Assembly (NCBI GenBank): GCA_964354345.1
Contig: CAYGZL010000146.1
Coordinates: 83,031 to 147,030, forward strand
Source: CAYGZL01 sp964354345
GTDB lineage: Bacteria; Chloroflexota; Anaerolineae; Anaerolineales; UBA4823
Direction: 5' to 3'
Length of the DNA stretch: 64,000 nucleotides
In this document: positions 52,967 to 60,625 of the stretch, one piece after another
How positions within the stretch are numbered: position 1 is the stretch's first letter
Layout of the letters: each line of letters opens with the position of its first letter
The notes under the pieces: model-generated
Databases searched by the model: none
Seen by the model: the letters and a program-made list of their open reading frames with translations, nothing else
What the model was told of the DNA's origin: nothing
Position numbers and translations under genes: made by a program

Positions 52967-52995
52967 ATTTTAGCATAGTTTTATTTTCCATGCAA
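52967..52995 (-). promoter_or_regulatory. promoter of greA
   Basis: On the - strand TTGCAT (52995-52990) is spaced exactly 17 bp from TAAAAT (52972-52967). Confidence 0.65.
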
Positions 52996-53020
52996 GCATT
53001 TAGGCATGATTTTTCAGCGT

Positions 53021-53764
53021 TTATCGCGCTCGCCACAGCAGGATCCCGCCGAATTGAGCGCCATATGCCTGCAGATCAACCTGCATGGCAGTCAGATCCG
53101 ACCAGAAGGTACTGATTTGGGAGGCGTGTGCAGCTACCGAGCGCGCCCAGGCATGTATTGCAAGTGGGGAAATTGAGTGAGTAATGGCCTGCCAGCCGGC
53201 CTGTCGCAAAAAATCCAGTTCTCCAGCGCAATTGGTTACATAGGGATAGTCCGCATAGTACCATAGCGGGCGGTTGAGGTTTTCGGCCGCGACGCGGGTC
53301 AAGCGATGATCAACGTGCCCACCAATTGCTAAGGGGCAGACTACTTCTGCCTGAGAGGGTAAGGCTTTGGCCAGCTCCTGGCTCAGGCTTTGGACCAGGT
53401 GCGCTTCGGCTGGGTGGAGCGTACTGAAGAGGGCTTCTTCTGAGGCATAGAGATACTCACTGTGGTCATCAGCCGCATCCGCCCGGCGGTAAATGCAATC
53501 GGGAATTGAAAAATGATGCGCGGAGGCGCCCAGCCAGGCACAGGAGATCAGATCTTCCTGACGGCGTTGTTGGGGCGCCCCATCTTCAGTTTGCCAGCGG
53601 GCATGGATCGCCTGGGCGAATGGTGAGAAGGGCTCATCCGGAGGATCACCGGCACAAATTGTCCAGATGCTGGCGGCATCGCCTTGCTGTGTTTGTTCCC
53701 AGACCAAACCACCGCAGGAGAGGGCGATATCATCGAGATGCGGAGATAAGTAAATCCAATTCAC
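53021..53764 (-). CDS. LmbE/PIG-L family deacetylase (short form)
   Basis: The 247-residue protein starts with the zinc motif LSPHLDDIALSCGG and has a later GGHVDHRLTRVA that supplies the third ligand. The middle region is divergent from the family member at 38378. Substrate unknown. It is transcribed on its own, divergently from the Thr/Pro-rich protein. Confidence 0.82.
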   Translation of the reverse strand: MNWIYLSPHLDDIALSCGGLVWEQTQQGDAASIWTICAGDPPDEPFSPFAQAIHARWQTEDGAPQQRRQEDLISCAWLGASAHHFSIPDCIYRRADAADDHSEYLYASEEALFSTLHPAEAHLVQSLSQELAKALPSQAEVVCPLAIGGHVDHRLTRVAAENLNRPLWYYADYPYVTNCAGELDFLRQAGWQAITHSISPLAIHAWARSVAAHASQISTFWSDLTAMQVDLQAYGAQFGGILLWRAR

Positions 53765-53835
53765 CTCCCGATTTTAATCGATTGGGTATATTTCTGGATA
53801 GCTATTACGCAAGGCTCGTTGATCTTGTGCGGCAC

Positions 53836-53864
53836 TTGCCATTGGTGTGACCTGGTGTTATCAT
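53836..53864 (+). promoter_or_regulatory. promoter upstream of the Thr/Pro-rich protein
   Basis: TTGCCA (53836-53841), 17-bp spacer, TATCAT (53859-53864). A 7-bp hairpin (CACCGGT..ACCGGTG, about 53877-53897) follows in the leader. Confidence 0.55.
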
Positions 53865-53925
53865 CGGCGGAACGGCACCGGTAAACAACACCGGTGTTCA
53901 ATAAAACCTGAAGATAGGTATCCGA

Positions 53926-54420
53926 TTGACTGATGAGGCGCGTCTCCGAATTCGGTATGTGCTTGTCGCGGTCATTCTCGCGACGATCCCCTGCTATTGC
54001 ACAGGTCTGGCGATGGTACAATATGCACGTTGGCAAGCAAGTCGCCCGACCAGGACAACTGAGCCAACAGTGACCTGGACTTTGACTGCTTCCGTCACCT
54101 CACTGCCTTCACCGACACCCTTTCCTTCTTCCACTCCAGCACCGGACACGGCGACGCCCACACAGACGTACACCCCTAGTCCTACGGTTACCGCTTCATT
54201 GACACCGACTTTGACCGCCACGCCGACACCTTCTTTTACTCCATCTGTCACGCCTACCTGCACTGCGACACGCACGGTCACTCAGGCGCCTCCGACCGCG
54301 ACGGCGACCAAACCACCGACTTCGACCTGGACGCCGACAGCTACACCACTTCCTGCAACGGAAACGCCGACGCCGACGATAACGCCAACCCAGAGCGGAA
54401 CACCAGCGACGGTTCCTTAA
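53926..54420 (+). CDS. membrane-anchored Thr/Pro-rich low-complexity protein
   Basis: The 164-residue protein starts at a TTG. It has one membrane helix (about residues 9-32) with a CYC motif, then over 120 residues made almost only of Thr, Pro, Ser and Ala in TPT/TPS-like repeats. There is no globular domain. Similar linkers occur inside other exported proteins of this window (NBR1 lipoprotein, C39 protein, foldase), but here the linker stands alone. It may be a wall-spanning stalk, possibly glycosylated on Thr, or a truncated gene that lost its domain. Confidence 0.65.
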   Translation: MTDEARLRIRYVLVAVILATIPCYCTGLAMVQYARWQASRPTRTTEPTVTWTLTASVTSLPSPTPFPSSTPAPDTATPTQTYTPSPTVTASLTPTLTATPTPSFTPSVTPTCTATRTVTQAPPTATATKPPTSTWTPTATPLPATETPTPTITPTQSGTPATVP

Positions 54421-54463
54421 GTAGATACTTCATCTCATTCAGGATGACAAATGAGAATACGAT

Positions 54464-55525
54464 ATGACTGAACTGCTACCTTTTCTAAAAACTTTGATCT
54501 CAGCTTCTGGTTTGTCAGGTTATGAATCGCCAGTACGAGCGTTGATTGAGGACGCCTGGAGACCTTTGACAGACGAATTAAATACCAGCAAGCTGGGAAG
54601 TCTGCATGGCTTGCGCCGGGGTGTACTGCCAGTGCAACCGCGTCCCAGCCTGCTCCTGGCTGCCCACATGGATGCCATCGGGTTGATGGTAAAGGGTGAG
54701 GTGGATGGTTTATTGCTTGTCACCGAAGTTGGTGGGCTGGACCCGCGCGTCCTGCCAGGTCAGCTGGTGATTGTCCACGGTCGCCAAGACTTGCCAGGAG
54801 TGATTGTCCAGCCACCGGGGCATCTGCTGCCTGAAAAATACCGCCATACGGCTGTGCCATTGGAATACTTGCTGGTGGATACGGGACGGTTGCCGCGTGA
54901 GGTCACACGCTGGGTGCGGGTAGGTGACCTGGTCTCTTTTGCACAACCACCGATCGAGTTGAATGGGGGAAGTCTGGTGGGGCATTCGCTGGATAACCGA
55001 GCGTCAGTGGCAGTCTTGACGAGTTGCTTGCAGGAATTAAAAGGGCGCACTGCCGGGTGGGATGTTTGGGTTGTGGCGACGACCCAGGAGGAAGAAACCC
55101 TGGGAGGAGCATTCACATCGAGCTATCAGCTTCGACCTACCCTGGCAGTGGCTGTTGATGTGCCCTTTGCTACCGGGCCGGGTAGTCCGAGTGATCAAAC
55201 CTTTCCGATGGGCAAAGGACCGGCACTTGGCTGGGGTCCGAATATCCATCCGGCCTTATTCAAGGCTTTTAAGGAGCTGGCAGAACGGTTGGAAATCCCC
55301 TATAAACTGGAGGCGATCCCCCGCCACTCCGGGACAGATGCAATAGGTATCCAGGTAACCGCGGAAGGTATTCCAACCATGGTAATTGGCATTCCGCTGC
55401 GTTATATGCACACCCCGGTGGAGATGGTGGCAATGAAAGACATCACCCGTGCGGGACGCTTATTAGCTGAGTTCATCGCCCAATTGGACGATAAATTTAT
55501 GGAGCAATTGAAATGGGAAGAGTAG
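54464..55525 (+). CDS. M42 family aminopeptidase (first of three)
   Basis: The 353-residue protein has the M42 metal and catalytic set: AAHMDAIGL (His, Asp), GHSLDNRASVAVL (bridging Asp), TTQEEETLGG (catalytic Glu pair), AVDVPFATG (Asp) and MHTPVEMV (His). The PA/PDZ-like dimerisation insert lies between the first two. M42 enzymes form large TET dodecamers that trim peptides in the cytoplasm. Its end overlaps the start of the next M42 gene by 13 bp. Confidence 0.9.
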   Translation: MTELLPFLKTLISASGLSGYESPVRALIEDAWRPLTDELNTSKLGSLHGLRRGVLPVQPRPSLLLAAHMDAIGLMVKGEVDGLLLVTEVGGLDPRVLPGQLVIVHGRQDLPGVIVQPPGHLLPEKYRHTAVPLEYLLVDTGRLPREVTRWVRVGDLVSFAQPPIELNGGSLVGHSLDNRASVAVLTSCLQELKGRTAGWDVWVVATTQEEETLGGAFTSSYQLRPTLAVAVDVPFATGPGSPSDQTFPMGKGPALGWGPNIHPALFKAFKELAERLEIPYKLEAIPRHSGTDAIGIQVTAEGIPTMVIGIPLRYMHTPVEMVAMKDITRAGRLLAEFIAQLDDKFMEQLKWEE

Positions 55526-56634
55526 ATTCAGCCACGCCTCGAAGCCAATCCCCACGTATTGCAGCCACTCAAATCCAGCTTTTAGAGCGGTTGTGCAATG
55601 CCTGCGCCGTATCCGGCGATGAAGGGGAGGTTCGTAAAATTGTTTTAGAACAAGTCAAACCTTATACCGATGAAGTGAAGGTTGATGCGTTGGGGAATGT
55701 GTTGGTGACCCGCAAGGCGACTCTGCAGAGCGGTGATCGCCTGCGGGTGATGTTAGCAGCTCATATGGATGAGGTTGGGTTGATGTTGACCGCTGATGAG
55801 GAAGATGGGATCTTTCGTTTCGATACGGTTGGCGGGTTGGACGCGCGACAATTGGTTGGAAAAGTGGTATGGGTGGGTAAAGGGCATGTGCCGGGTGTGA
55901 TCGGCGCCAAGCCGATCCACCTGGTGAGTCCTGAGGAGACCCGGCAGCCAATCTCGCTCGAAAGTCTGCGAATCGACCTGGGACCAGGGAACAGTAGCAA
56001 AGCCAAGGTGGGCGACCGGGCTGCCTTTGCAACCCCTTTCACACGGTTGGGACCCAGCCTGCGCGGCAAGGCTTTGGATAATCGTTTGGGGGTGGCGACC
56101 TTGATCGAACTGGTTAAGCATGCACCGCCCAACATAGACCTGTTAGCAGCTTTCACTGTACAGGAGGAGATTGGGACGCGCGGGGCGCGGGTGGCGGCAT
56201 ATGCATTGGATCCGCAACTGGCCATCGTCCTGGACTGCACTCCGGCCAATGATTTACCTCTGCTGGAGGTAGTCCAAGGTACCGGTCCCACTGAAGAGAA
56301 CTACCGCTACAATGCTCGCCTGGGGGCTGGTCCAGCGATTTACCTGGCAGATTCAGCGACGCTCTCCGACCCGCGCCTGGTACGCTTCCTGGCAGCGACT
56401 GCTGAGGAGGCTGGGATCCCTTACCAGTTCCGTCAGCCAGGCGGCGGTGGCACCGATGCGGGCGCAATCCATAAGCAGCGTGCGGGTATACCCAGTGTAT
56501 CGGTCTCTGTGCCAGGTCGGTATTTGCACACCCCAGCAGCGATTGCTCGCCTGGAAGATTGGAAAAACAGCCTGGTGTTGGTCCATACAGCGCTGACTCG
56601 CCTGACGCCGGCAATATTTGAGGTTGAAAATTGA
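55513..56634 (+). CDS. M42 family aminopeptidase (second of three)
   Basis: The 373-residue protein keeps all ligands: LAAHMDEVGLML, KALDNRLGVATL, TVQEEIGTRGARVA, VLDCTPAND and RYLHTPAAI. Compared with its neighbours it has an extra N-terminal 20 residues. The start overlaps the preceding M42 gene, so the two are translated from one message. Confidence 0.9.
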   Translation: MGRVDSATPRSQSPRIAATQIQLLERLCNACAVSGDEGEVRKIVLEQVKPYTDEVKVDALGNVLVTRKATLQSGDRLRVMLAAHMDEVGLMLTADEEDGIFRFDTVGGLDARQLVGKVVWVGKGHVPGVIGAKPIHLVSPEETRQPISLESLRIDLGPGNSSKAKVGDRAAFATPFTRLGPSLRGKALDNRLGVATLIELVKHAPPNIDLLAAFTVQEEIGTRGARVAAYALDPQLAIVLDCTPANDLPLLEVVQGTGPTEENYRYNARLGAGPAIYLADSATLSDPRLVRFLAATAEEAGIPYQFRQPGGGGTDAGAIHKQRAGIPSVSVSVPGRYLHTPAAIARLEDWKNSLVLVHTALTRLTPAIFEVEN

Positions 56635-56695
56635 AATATATACGGTAGCAGGTTGCGTGACAATACTTTCGAACATTGAATAACAGGGAGCTTTT

Positions 56696-57694
56696 ATGAA
56701 ACCGATCATTCAAAAACTGGTTGAGACGCCCGGCCCATCGGGCTTTGAGGGACAAATTCGGCAGGTCATCCGTTTTGAGGTAGAACCTTTAGCTGATGAG
56801 GTGCGTGTGGACAATTTGGGAAACCTGATCGCTCGCAAGGGCCAACGCACTGCCAATGGTCAGAGGATTATGCTGGTCGCTCACATGGATGAAATCGGCG
56901 TGATGGTGACGCATGTGGATGATCATGGATTTGTCCGTTTCACCCCAATTGGAGGAGTTCGACCGCTGAACTGTGTGGGCGGACGGGTACGTTTCTTGAA
57001 TGGAGCAAGTGGTGTGATCGGTGTTGAGCGCCTGGAGGATCCAGGCAAGGCGCCGGCTATCGAGCAGTTGTATATTGATCTGGGCGTCAGCAATCGGAAA
57101 GACTGCCCTGTGCGGGTCGGCGATGTGGCAGCTTTTGATCGTCCCTTTATGGATCTGGGCAAACGTCTGGTTTCGAAGGCAATGGACGACCGGATTGGAG
57201 CGGCGGTGTTGGTCGAGACATTGCGCCAGTTGCCCGAGACGCCGCATGAGCTATATTTTGTGTTCAGCGTTCAGGAAGAGGTTGGCTTGCGCGGCGCAAC
57301 CACTGCGGCCTTTGGGATCGATCCGGACCTGGGCGTGGCGTTAGATGTCACCGGCAGCGGGGATACCCCGAAGGGATTCAAGATGGAGGTTGCCTTAGGC
57401 AAGGGGCCAGCGATCAAGGTGCGCGATGCAAGCGTGCTCTCGGATCCGCGTGTAGTGGATTGGATGATCAGGAGCGCTCAAAAAGCCAGTCTGCCCTATC
57501 AACTGGAAGTGCTCGAGTTCGGTGGAACGGACACCCAGGCTATTCAACTGACACGAGCTGGCGTTCCAGCGGGTTGTATCTCCATTCCTTGTCGCTACAT
57601 CCACTCGCCCTCTGAGATGGTGGATTATGATGATTTCCAGAACGCGGTGCGGTTAATGATTGAACTGCTGCGCCAGCCAGTCATATTGGGATGA
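56696..57694 (+). CDS. M42 family aminopeptidase (third of three)
   Basis: The 332-residue protein keeps VAHMDEIGVMV, KAMDDRIGAAVL, SVQEEVGLRGATTA, ALDVTGSGD and RYIHSPSEMV, so all metal ligands and the catalytic Glu are present. AACAGGGAG precedes the ATG. Its TGA overlaps the ATG of the solute-binding lipoprotein (ATGA), linking peptide trimming and an uptake component. Confidence 0.9.
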   Translation: MKPIIQKLVETPGPSGFEGQIRQVIRFEVEPLADEVRVDNLGNLIARKGQRTANGQRIMLVAHMDEIGVMVTHVDDHGFVRFTPIGGVRPLNCVGGRVRFLNGASGVIGVERLEDPGKAPAIEQLYIDLGVSNRKDCPVRVGDVAAFDRPFMDLGKRLVSKAMDDRIGAAVLVETLRQLPETPHELYFVFSVQEEVGLRGATTAAFGIDPDLGVALDVTGSGDTPKGFKMEVALGKGPAIKVRDASVLSDPRVVDWMIRSAQKASLPYQLEVLEFGGTDTQAIQLTRAGVPAGCISIPCRYIHSPSEMVDYDDFQNAVRLMIELLRQPVILG

Positions 57695-59013
57695 AATATT
57701 TCCGGTTAGTTTTCCTGGCATTATGGTTGGCAGCTTGTAGTGGTGTCGGGCCGGCAACCCAAACACCGCAGAACAGGGATGGGACTGCAAGTCCGGGTGC
57801 CGTAGGTCCGAACGCCACCTTCCTACCGACGGCTCTTCTAAAAACCGAAGTGCCAACCCTGGCGGTAACCCCCACCTCAAGTGTATCTACAATGTTGCAT
57901 CTTTGGTTGCCGCCGGAACTCGACCCGCTCGGGGGAACCCCGGCAGGAAAGGTTTTGAAAGCACGCTTGACTGAGTTCTTGAATCGTCAGCCAGGAGTTG
58001 GTATTGATATCCGGATTAAGACCGCCAATAATAATCCAGGTGGAATGTATAACTCGCTGGTAACAGCCAGCGCAGCCGCGCCAGCTGCACTGCCAGATCT
58101 GGTGGCGCTGCCTTATGAGATGCTGCATCCATTGGCGCTGAAAGGCCTGTTGCGCCCATTGGAAGGTTTGACGGATGTGATGAATGATGCAGATTGGTAC
58201 GGTTATGCGCGCCAGTTGGCTTTTGTTCAGAACAGTATTTATGGCTTGCCGTTTGCCGGCGATGTTATGGTGCTGGCCTACCGACCGATGACGATTAAGA
58301 CACCACCAGCCGATTGGCCGGCTCTTTTGAAAAACACCAGCCCGCTGGCTTTTGCTGCGGCGGATCCGAAAGCATTGTATACTTTGGCGCTTTACCAGGG
58401 GCGTGGTGGTGCAATCCAGGATGGAGAAGGACGGGCTTCCTTACAAATCGAACCCTTGACGCAGGTGCTCACTTTCTACCAGGAGGCAGGCAAGGCGAAT
58501 TTGTTGCCCGATTGGTTAACCCAGGTGATGGATGATCAGCAGGTGTGGGAGGCGTTTCGCGCGAATCGCGCCGATCTGATGGTGACCTGGTTCTCGCGTT
58601 ACCTGGCCAATGGGCAAGCCGATATTGCTGTCGCGGCTCTACCTATCGCGGACGGTGCTGCTTTTACTCTGGCGACAGGTTGGGTTTGGGCGTTGGCGAC
58701 GCCTGATCCAGAGAGCCAGGTTTTGAGCATACGGTTAGCAGAATTCCTTACCGATAGCAGCTTTTTAGCCGACTTTACCGAGGCTTTAGGATACCTGCCC
58801 CCACGGCCCAGTTCGCTCGTATCGTGGTCGAACCCCACACAACGGGCGTTGATCGGTCCAGTGGCACTTTCGGCAAGGCTCTATCCTCCACCTGAGATCT
58901 TGACCAACCTGGGGAATATTTTAAAAGAGGCAACCTTGCAGATAATTAATAAGCAAGCCGATCCAGAAAGCGCTGCTCGTCAGGCTGTGCAAAAGTTATC
59001 GGCGACACCCTGA
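57691..59013 (+). CDS. extracellular solute-binding lipoprotein (ABC transporter type)
   Basis: The 440-residue protein has a lipoprotein signal peptide (WLAAC, Cys16), a short Thr/Pro linker and a family 1 binding-protein fold (about residues 70-430). That fold includes PDLVALPYEMLHPLALKGLL and SIYGLPFAGDVMVLAYRP. Family 1 proteins usually bind sugars or oligosaccharides, but the coupled M42 peptidases suggest a peptide-related context. No permease or ATPase gene follows, so the transporter partner is missing from this locus. Confidence 0.8.
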   Translation: MKYFRLVFLALWLAACSGVGPATQTPQNRDGTASPGAVGPNATFLPTALLKTEVPTLAVTPTSSVSTMLHLWLPPELDPLGGTPAGKVLKARLTEFLNRQPGVGIDIRIKTANNNPGGMYNSLVTASAAAPAALPDLVALPYEMLHPLALKGLLRPLEGLTDVMNDADWYGYARQLAFVQNSIYGLPFAGDVMVLAYRPMTIKTPPADWPALLKNTSPLAFAAADPKALYTLALYQGRGGAIQDGEGRASLQIEPLTQVLTFYQEAGKANLLPDWLTQVMDDQQVWEAFRANRADLMVTWFSRYLANGQADIAVAALPIADGAAFTLATGWVWALATPDPESQVLSIRLAEFLTDSSFLADFTEALGYLPPRPSSLVSWSNPTQRALIGPVALSARLYPPPEILTNLGNILKEATLQIINKQADPESAARQAVQKLSATP

Positions 59014-59054
59014 AAAGTCGATGTTGAAGGATTGAAGGTTGGTAAGTCAGCGAA

Positions 59055-60281
59055 ATGAATGATCATTGGCAGCCCCCCCAGGAAACCGGCTCCCAGCCGG
59101 ATGAACGCAGCCGATTATTAGTTTTTTGGGAGACTTTATCTCACCTGGGAGTGGCGGAGGCGGTTCTTCGCCTGGGTACGCATGTCGTACTGGTGGCATT
59201 GATTCTATTCGTCGCCTGGTTGATGCGCGAATTTTACGGGCGGGCTCAGGTTATGAATATTCCGAACAGCGCTGCCCGGGCTGCACCGCTAAATTCTGCT
59301 TTAATTCAGCCCGAAATTCAAGTTACCCCGACAGAAGCAACGCTGGGATTGCCAGCGACATTGACCCTGCCGGATTACCAGGTAAAAAACTCTCCGGTCA
59401 GTGGGTTGACGCGCCAGGCTGGTTTACATACTGAGGCGCCCTCGCACTCACGTCTGGAAGTGACGGAGTATGTTGTTCAGACCGGAGATACCCTCTTTGC
59501 CATCGCTGAAAAGTTTGGTTTGAAGCCAGAGACCATCTTGTGGGCCAATCAGCTCATTTTGGGAGATAACCCGCATCAAATCCGGGCTGGTCAGAAACTC
59601 AATATCTTACCGGTTGATGGCGCCTATCACCGCTGGTCAGCAGGAGAAGGTTTGAACGGGGTGGCCAAATTCTTTGGGGTCAAACCGGATGATATTGTGG
59701 CCTGGTCGGGAAATTATCTGGACGCGGCAACGATAGGTGATTTTGCTCATCCGAATATCGCAGCCGGCACCTGGCTGGTGATACCGGGTGGGCATCGCGA
59801 GTTCGTCAACTGGAGCATGCCGCCAGGCGGGATCACCCGGGAGAATCCGAGCGCGGGTCGGATCCTCGGGCCTGGAGCGTGCAGTTCAGAAATCAAGGGC
59901 GTTGTCGGTGCAGGCATTTTTATCTGGCCAGCTAACCAGCATACCCTGTCGGGTTTGGATTACTTGCCTTCGGCCAATCACCCTGGAATTGACATCGCCG
60001 GGCGCCTGGCTGATCCTGTCATGGCGGTGGACAGCGGGGTGGTGGTCTATGCGGGCTGGAACGATTGGGGCTACGGCAACGTGGTAGTGCTCAACCATGG
60101 CAATGGTTGGCAGACGCTCTACGCGCACCTGTCCACAATCTTTGTAAGTTGTGGGCAGGGCATTTACCAGTCGGCAGTGATTGGTCAGATCGGCAGCACC
60201 GGCAACTCGACGGGAGCACATCTACACTTCGAGATGATGTACAACGGAGTGAAGGTGAACCCGCACGATTACCTGCCGTGA
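59055..60281 (+). CDS. LysM-M23 peptidoglycan endopeptidase
   Basis: The 408-residue protein has one membrane helix (about residues 35-60), two LysM modules (about 135-185 and 190-240; YVVQTGDTLFAIAEKFGL begins the first) and a C-terminal M23 (lysostaphin-type) domain. The M23 ligands are in NHPGIDIA, YAHLS and HLHFEMMYNG. It should cleave peptide cross-bridges of the cell wall outside the membrane. It is the last gene of this + strand block. Confidence 0.9.
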   Translation: MNDHWQPPQETGSQPDERSRLLVFWETLSHLGVAEAVLRLGTHVVLVALILFVAWLMREFYGRAQVMNIPNSAARAAPLNSALIQPEIQVTPTEATLGLPATLTLPDYQVKNSPVSGLTRQAGLHTEAPSHSRLEVTEYVVQTGDTLFAIAEKFGLKPETILWANQLILGDNPHQIRAGQKLNILPVDGAYHRWSAGEGLNGVAKFFGVKPDDIVAWSGNYLDAATIGDFAHPNIAAGTWLVIPGGHREFVNWSMPPGGITRENPSAGRILGPGACSSEIKGVVGAGIFIWPANQHTLSGLDYLPSANHPGIDIAGRLADPVMAVDSGVVVYAGWNDWGYGNVVVLNHGNGWQTLYAHLSTIFVSCGQGIYQSAVIGQIGSTGNSTGAHLHFEMMYNGVKVNPHDYLP

Positions 60282-60316
60282 GGGGAACGCGGTTGATGCG
60301 AAAACGGCGCTACTGC

Positions 60317-60625
60317 TTATTCCTGCTCTAAATAAGCCCTCTCCAGCGCTCGGAACATTGGGCCATGGTTGGGGTATTTGATATGAAGCACCTCATGCAC
60401 AATCGCACGGTGACGGAACTCCGCCGTCTGTCGCAGCAAATCCGTGTCAAAGCTTAGATTGCCCTTGGTGGAGCAACTGGACCATTTACGCTTCATTGGA
60501 CGAAGGGTGATGGTTCTTGGTTCAACGCCGATACGTTCAGCCCAGGCGCGCACCTCGGATCTAAAGATTTCTTCGGGGATGCTGACCTCCAGGGATAGAG
60601 GTAAATTATCTTTCACCTGGCTCAT
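60317..60625 (-). CDS. YgjP-like zinc metalloprotein (M48-type, small)
   Basis: The 102-residue protein is the C-terminal core of the YgjP/DUF45 family: KRKWSSCSTKGNLSFDTDLL, then the zinc motif HEVLHIKYPNHGPMF (HExxH plus a downstream His). Its start overlaps the hsdR stop (ATGA). Such proteins are often encoded right after hsdR. The role in restriction systems is not established. Confidence 0.85.
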   Translation of the reverse strand: MSQVKDNLPLSLEVSIPEEIFRSEVRAWAERIGVEPRTITLRPMKRKWSSCSTKGNLSFDTDLLRQTAEFRHRAIVHEVLHIKYPNHGPMFRALERAYLEQE

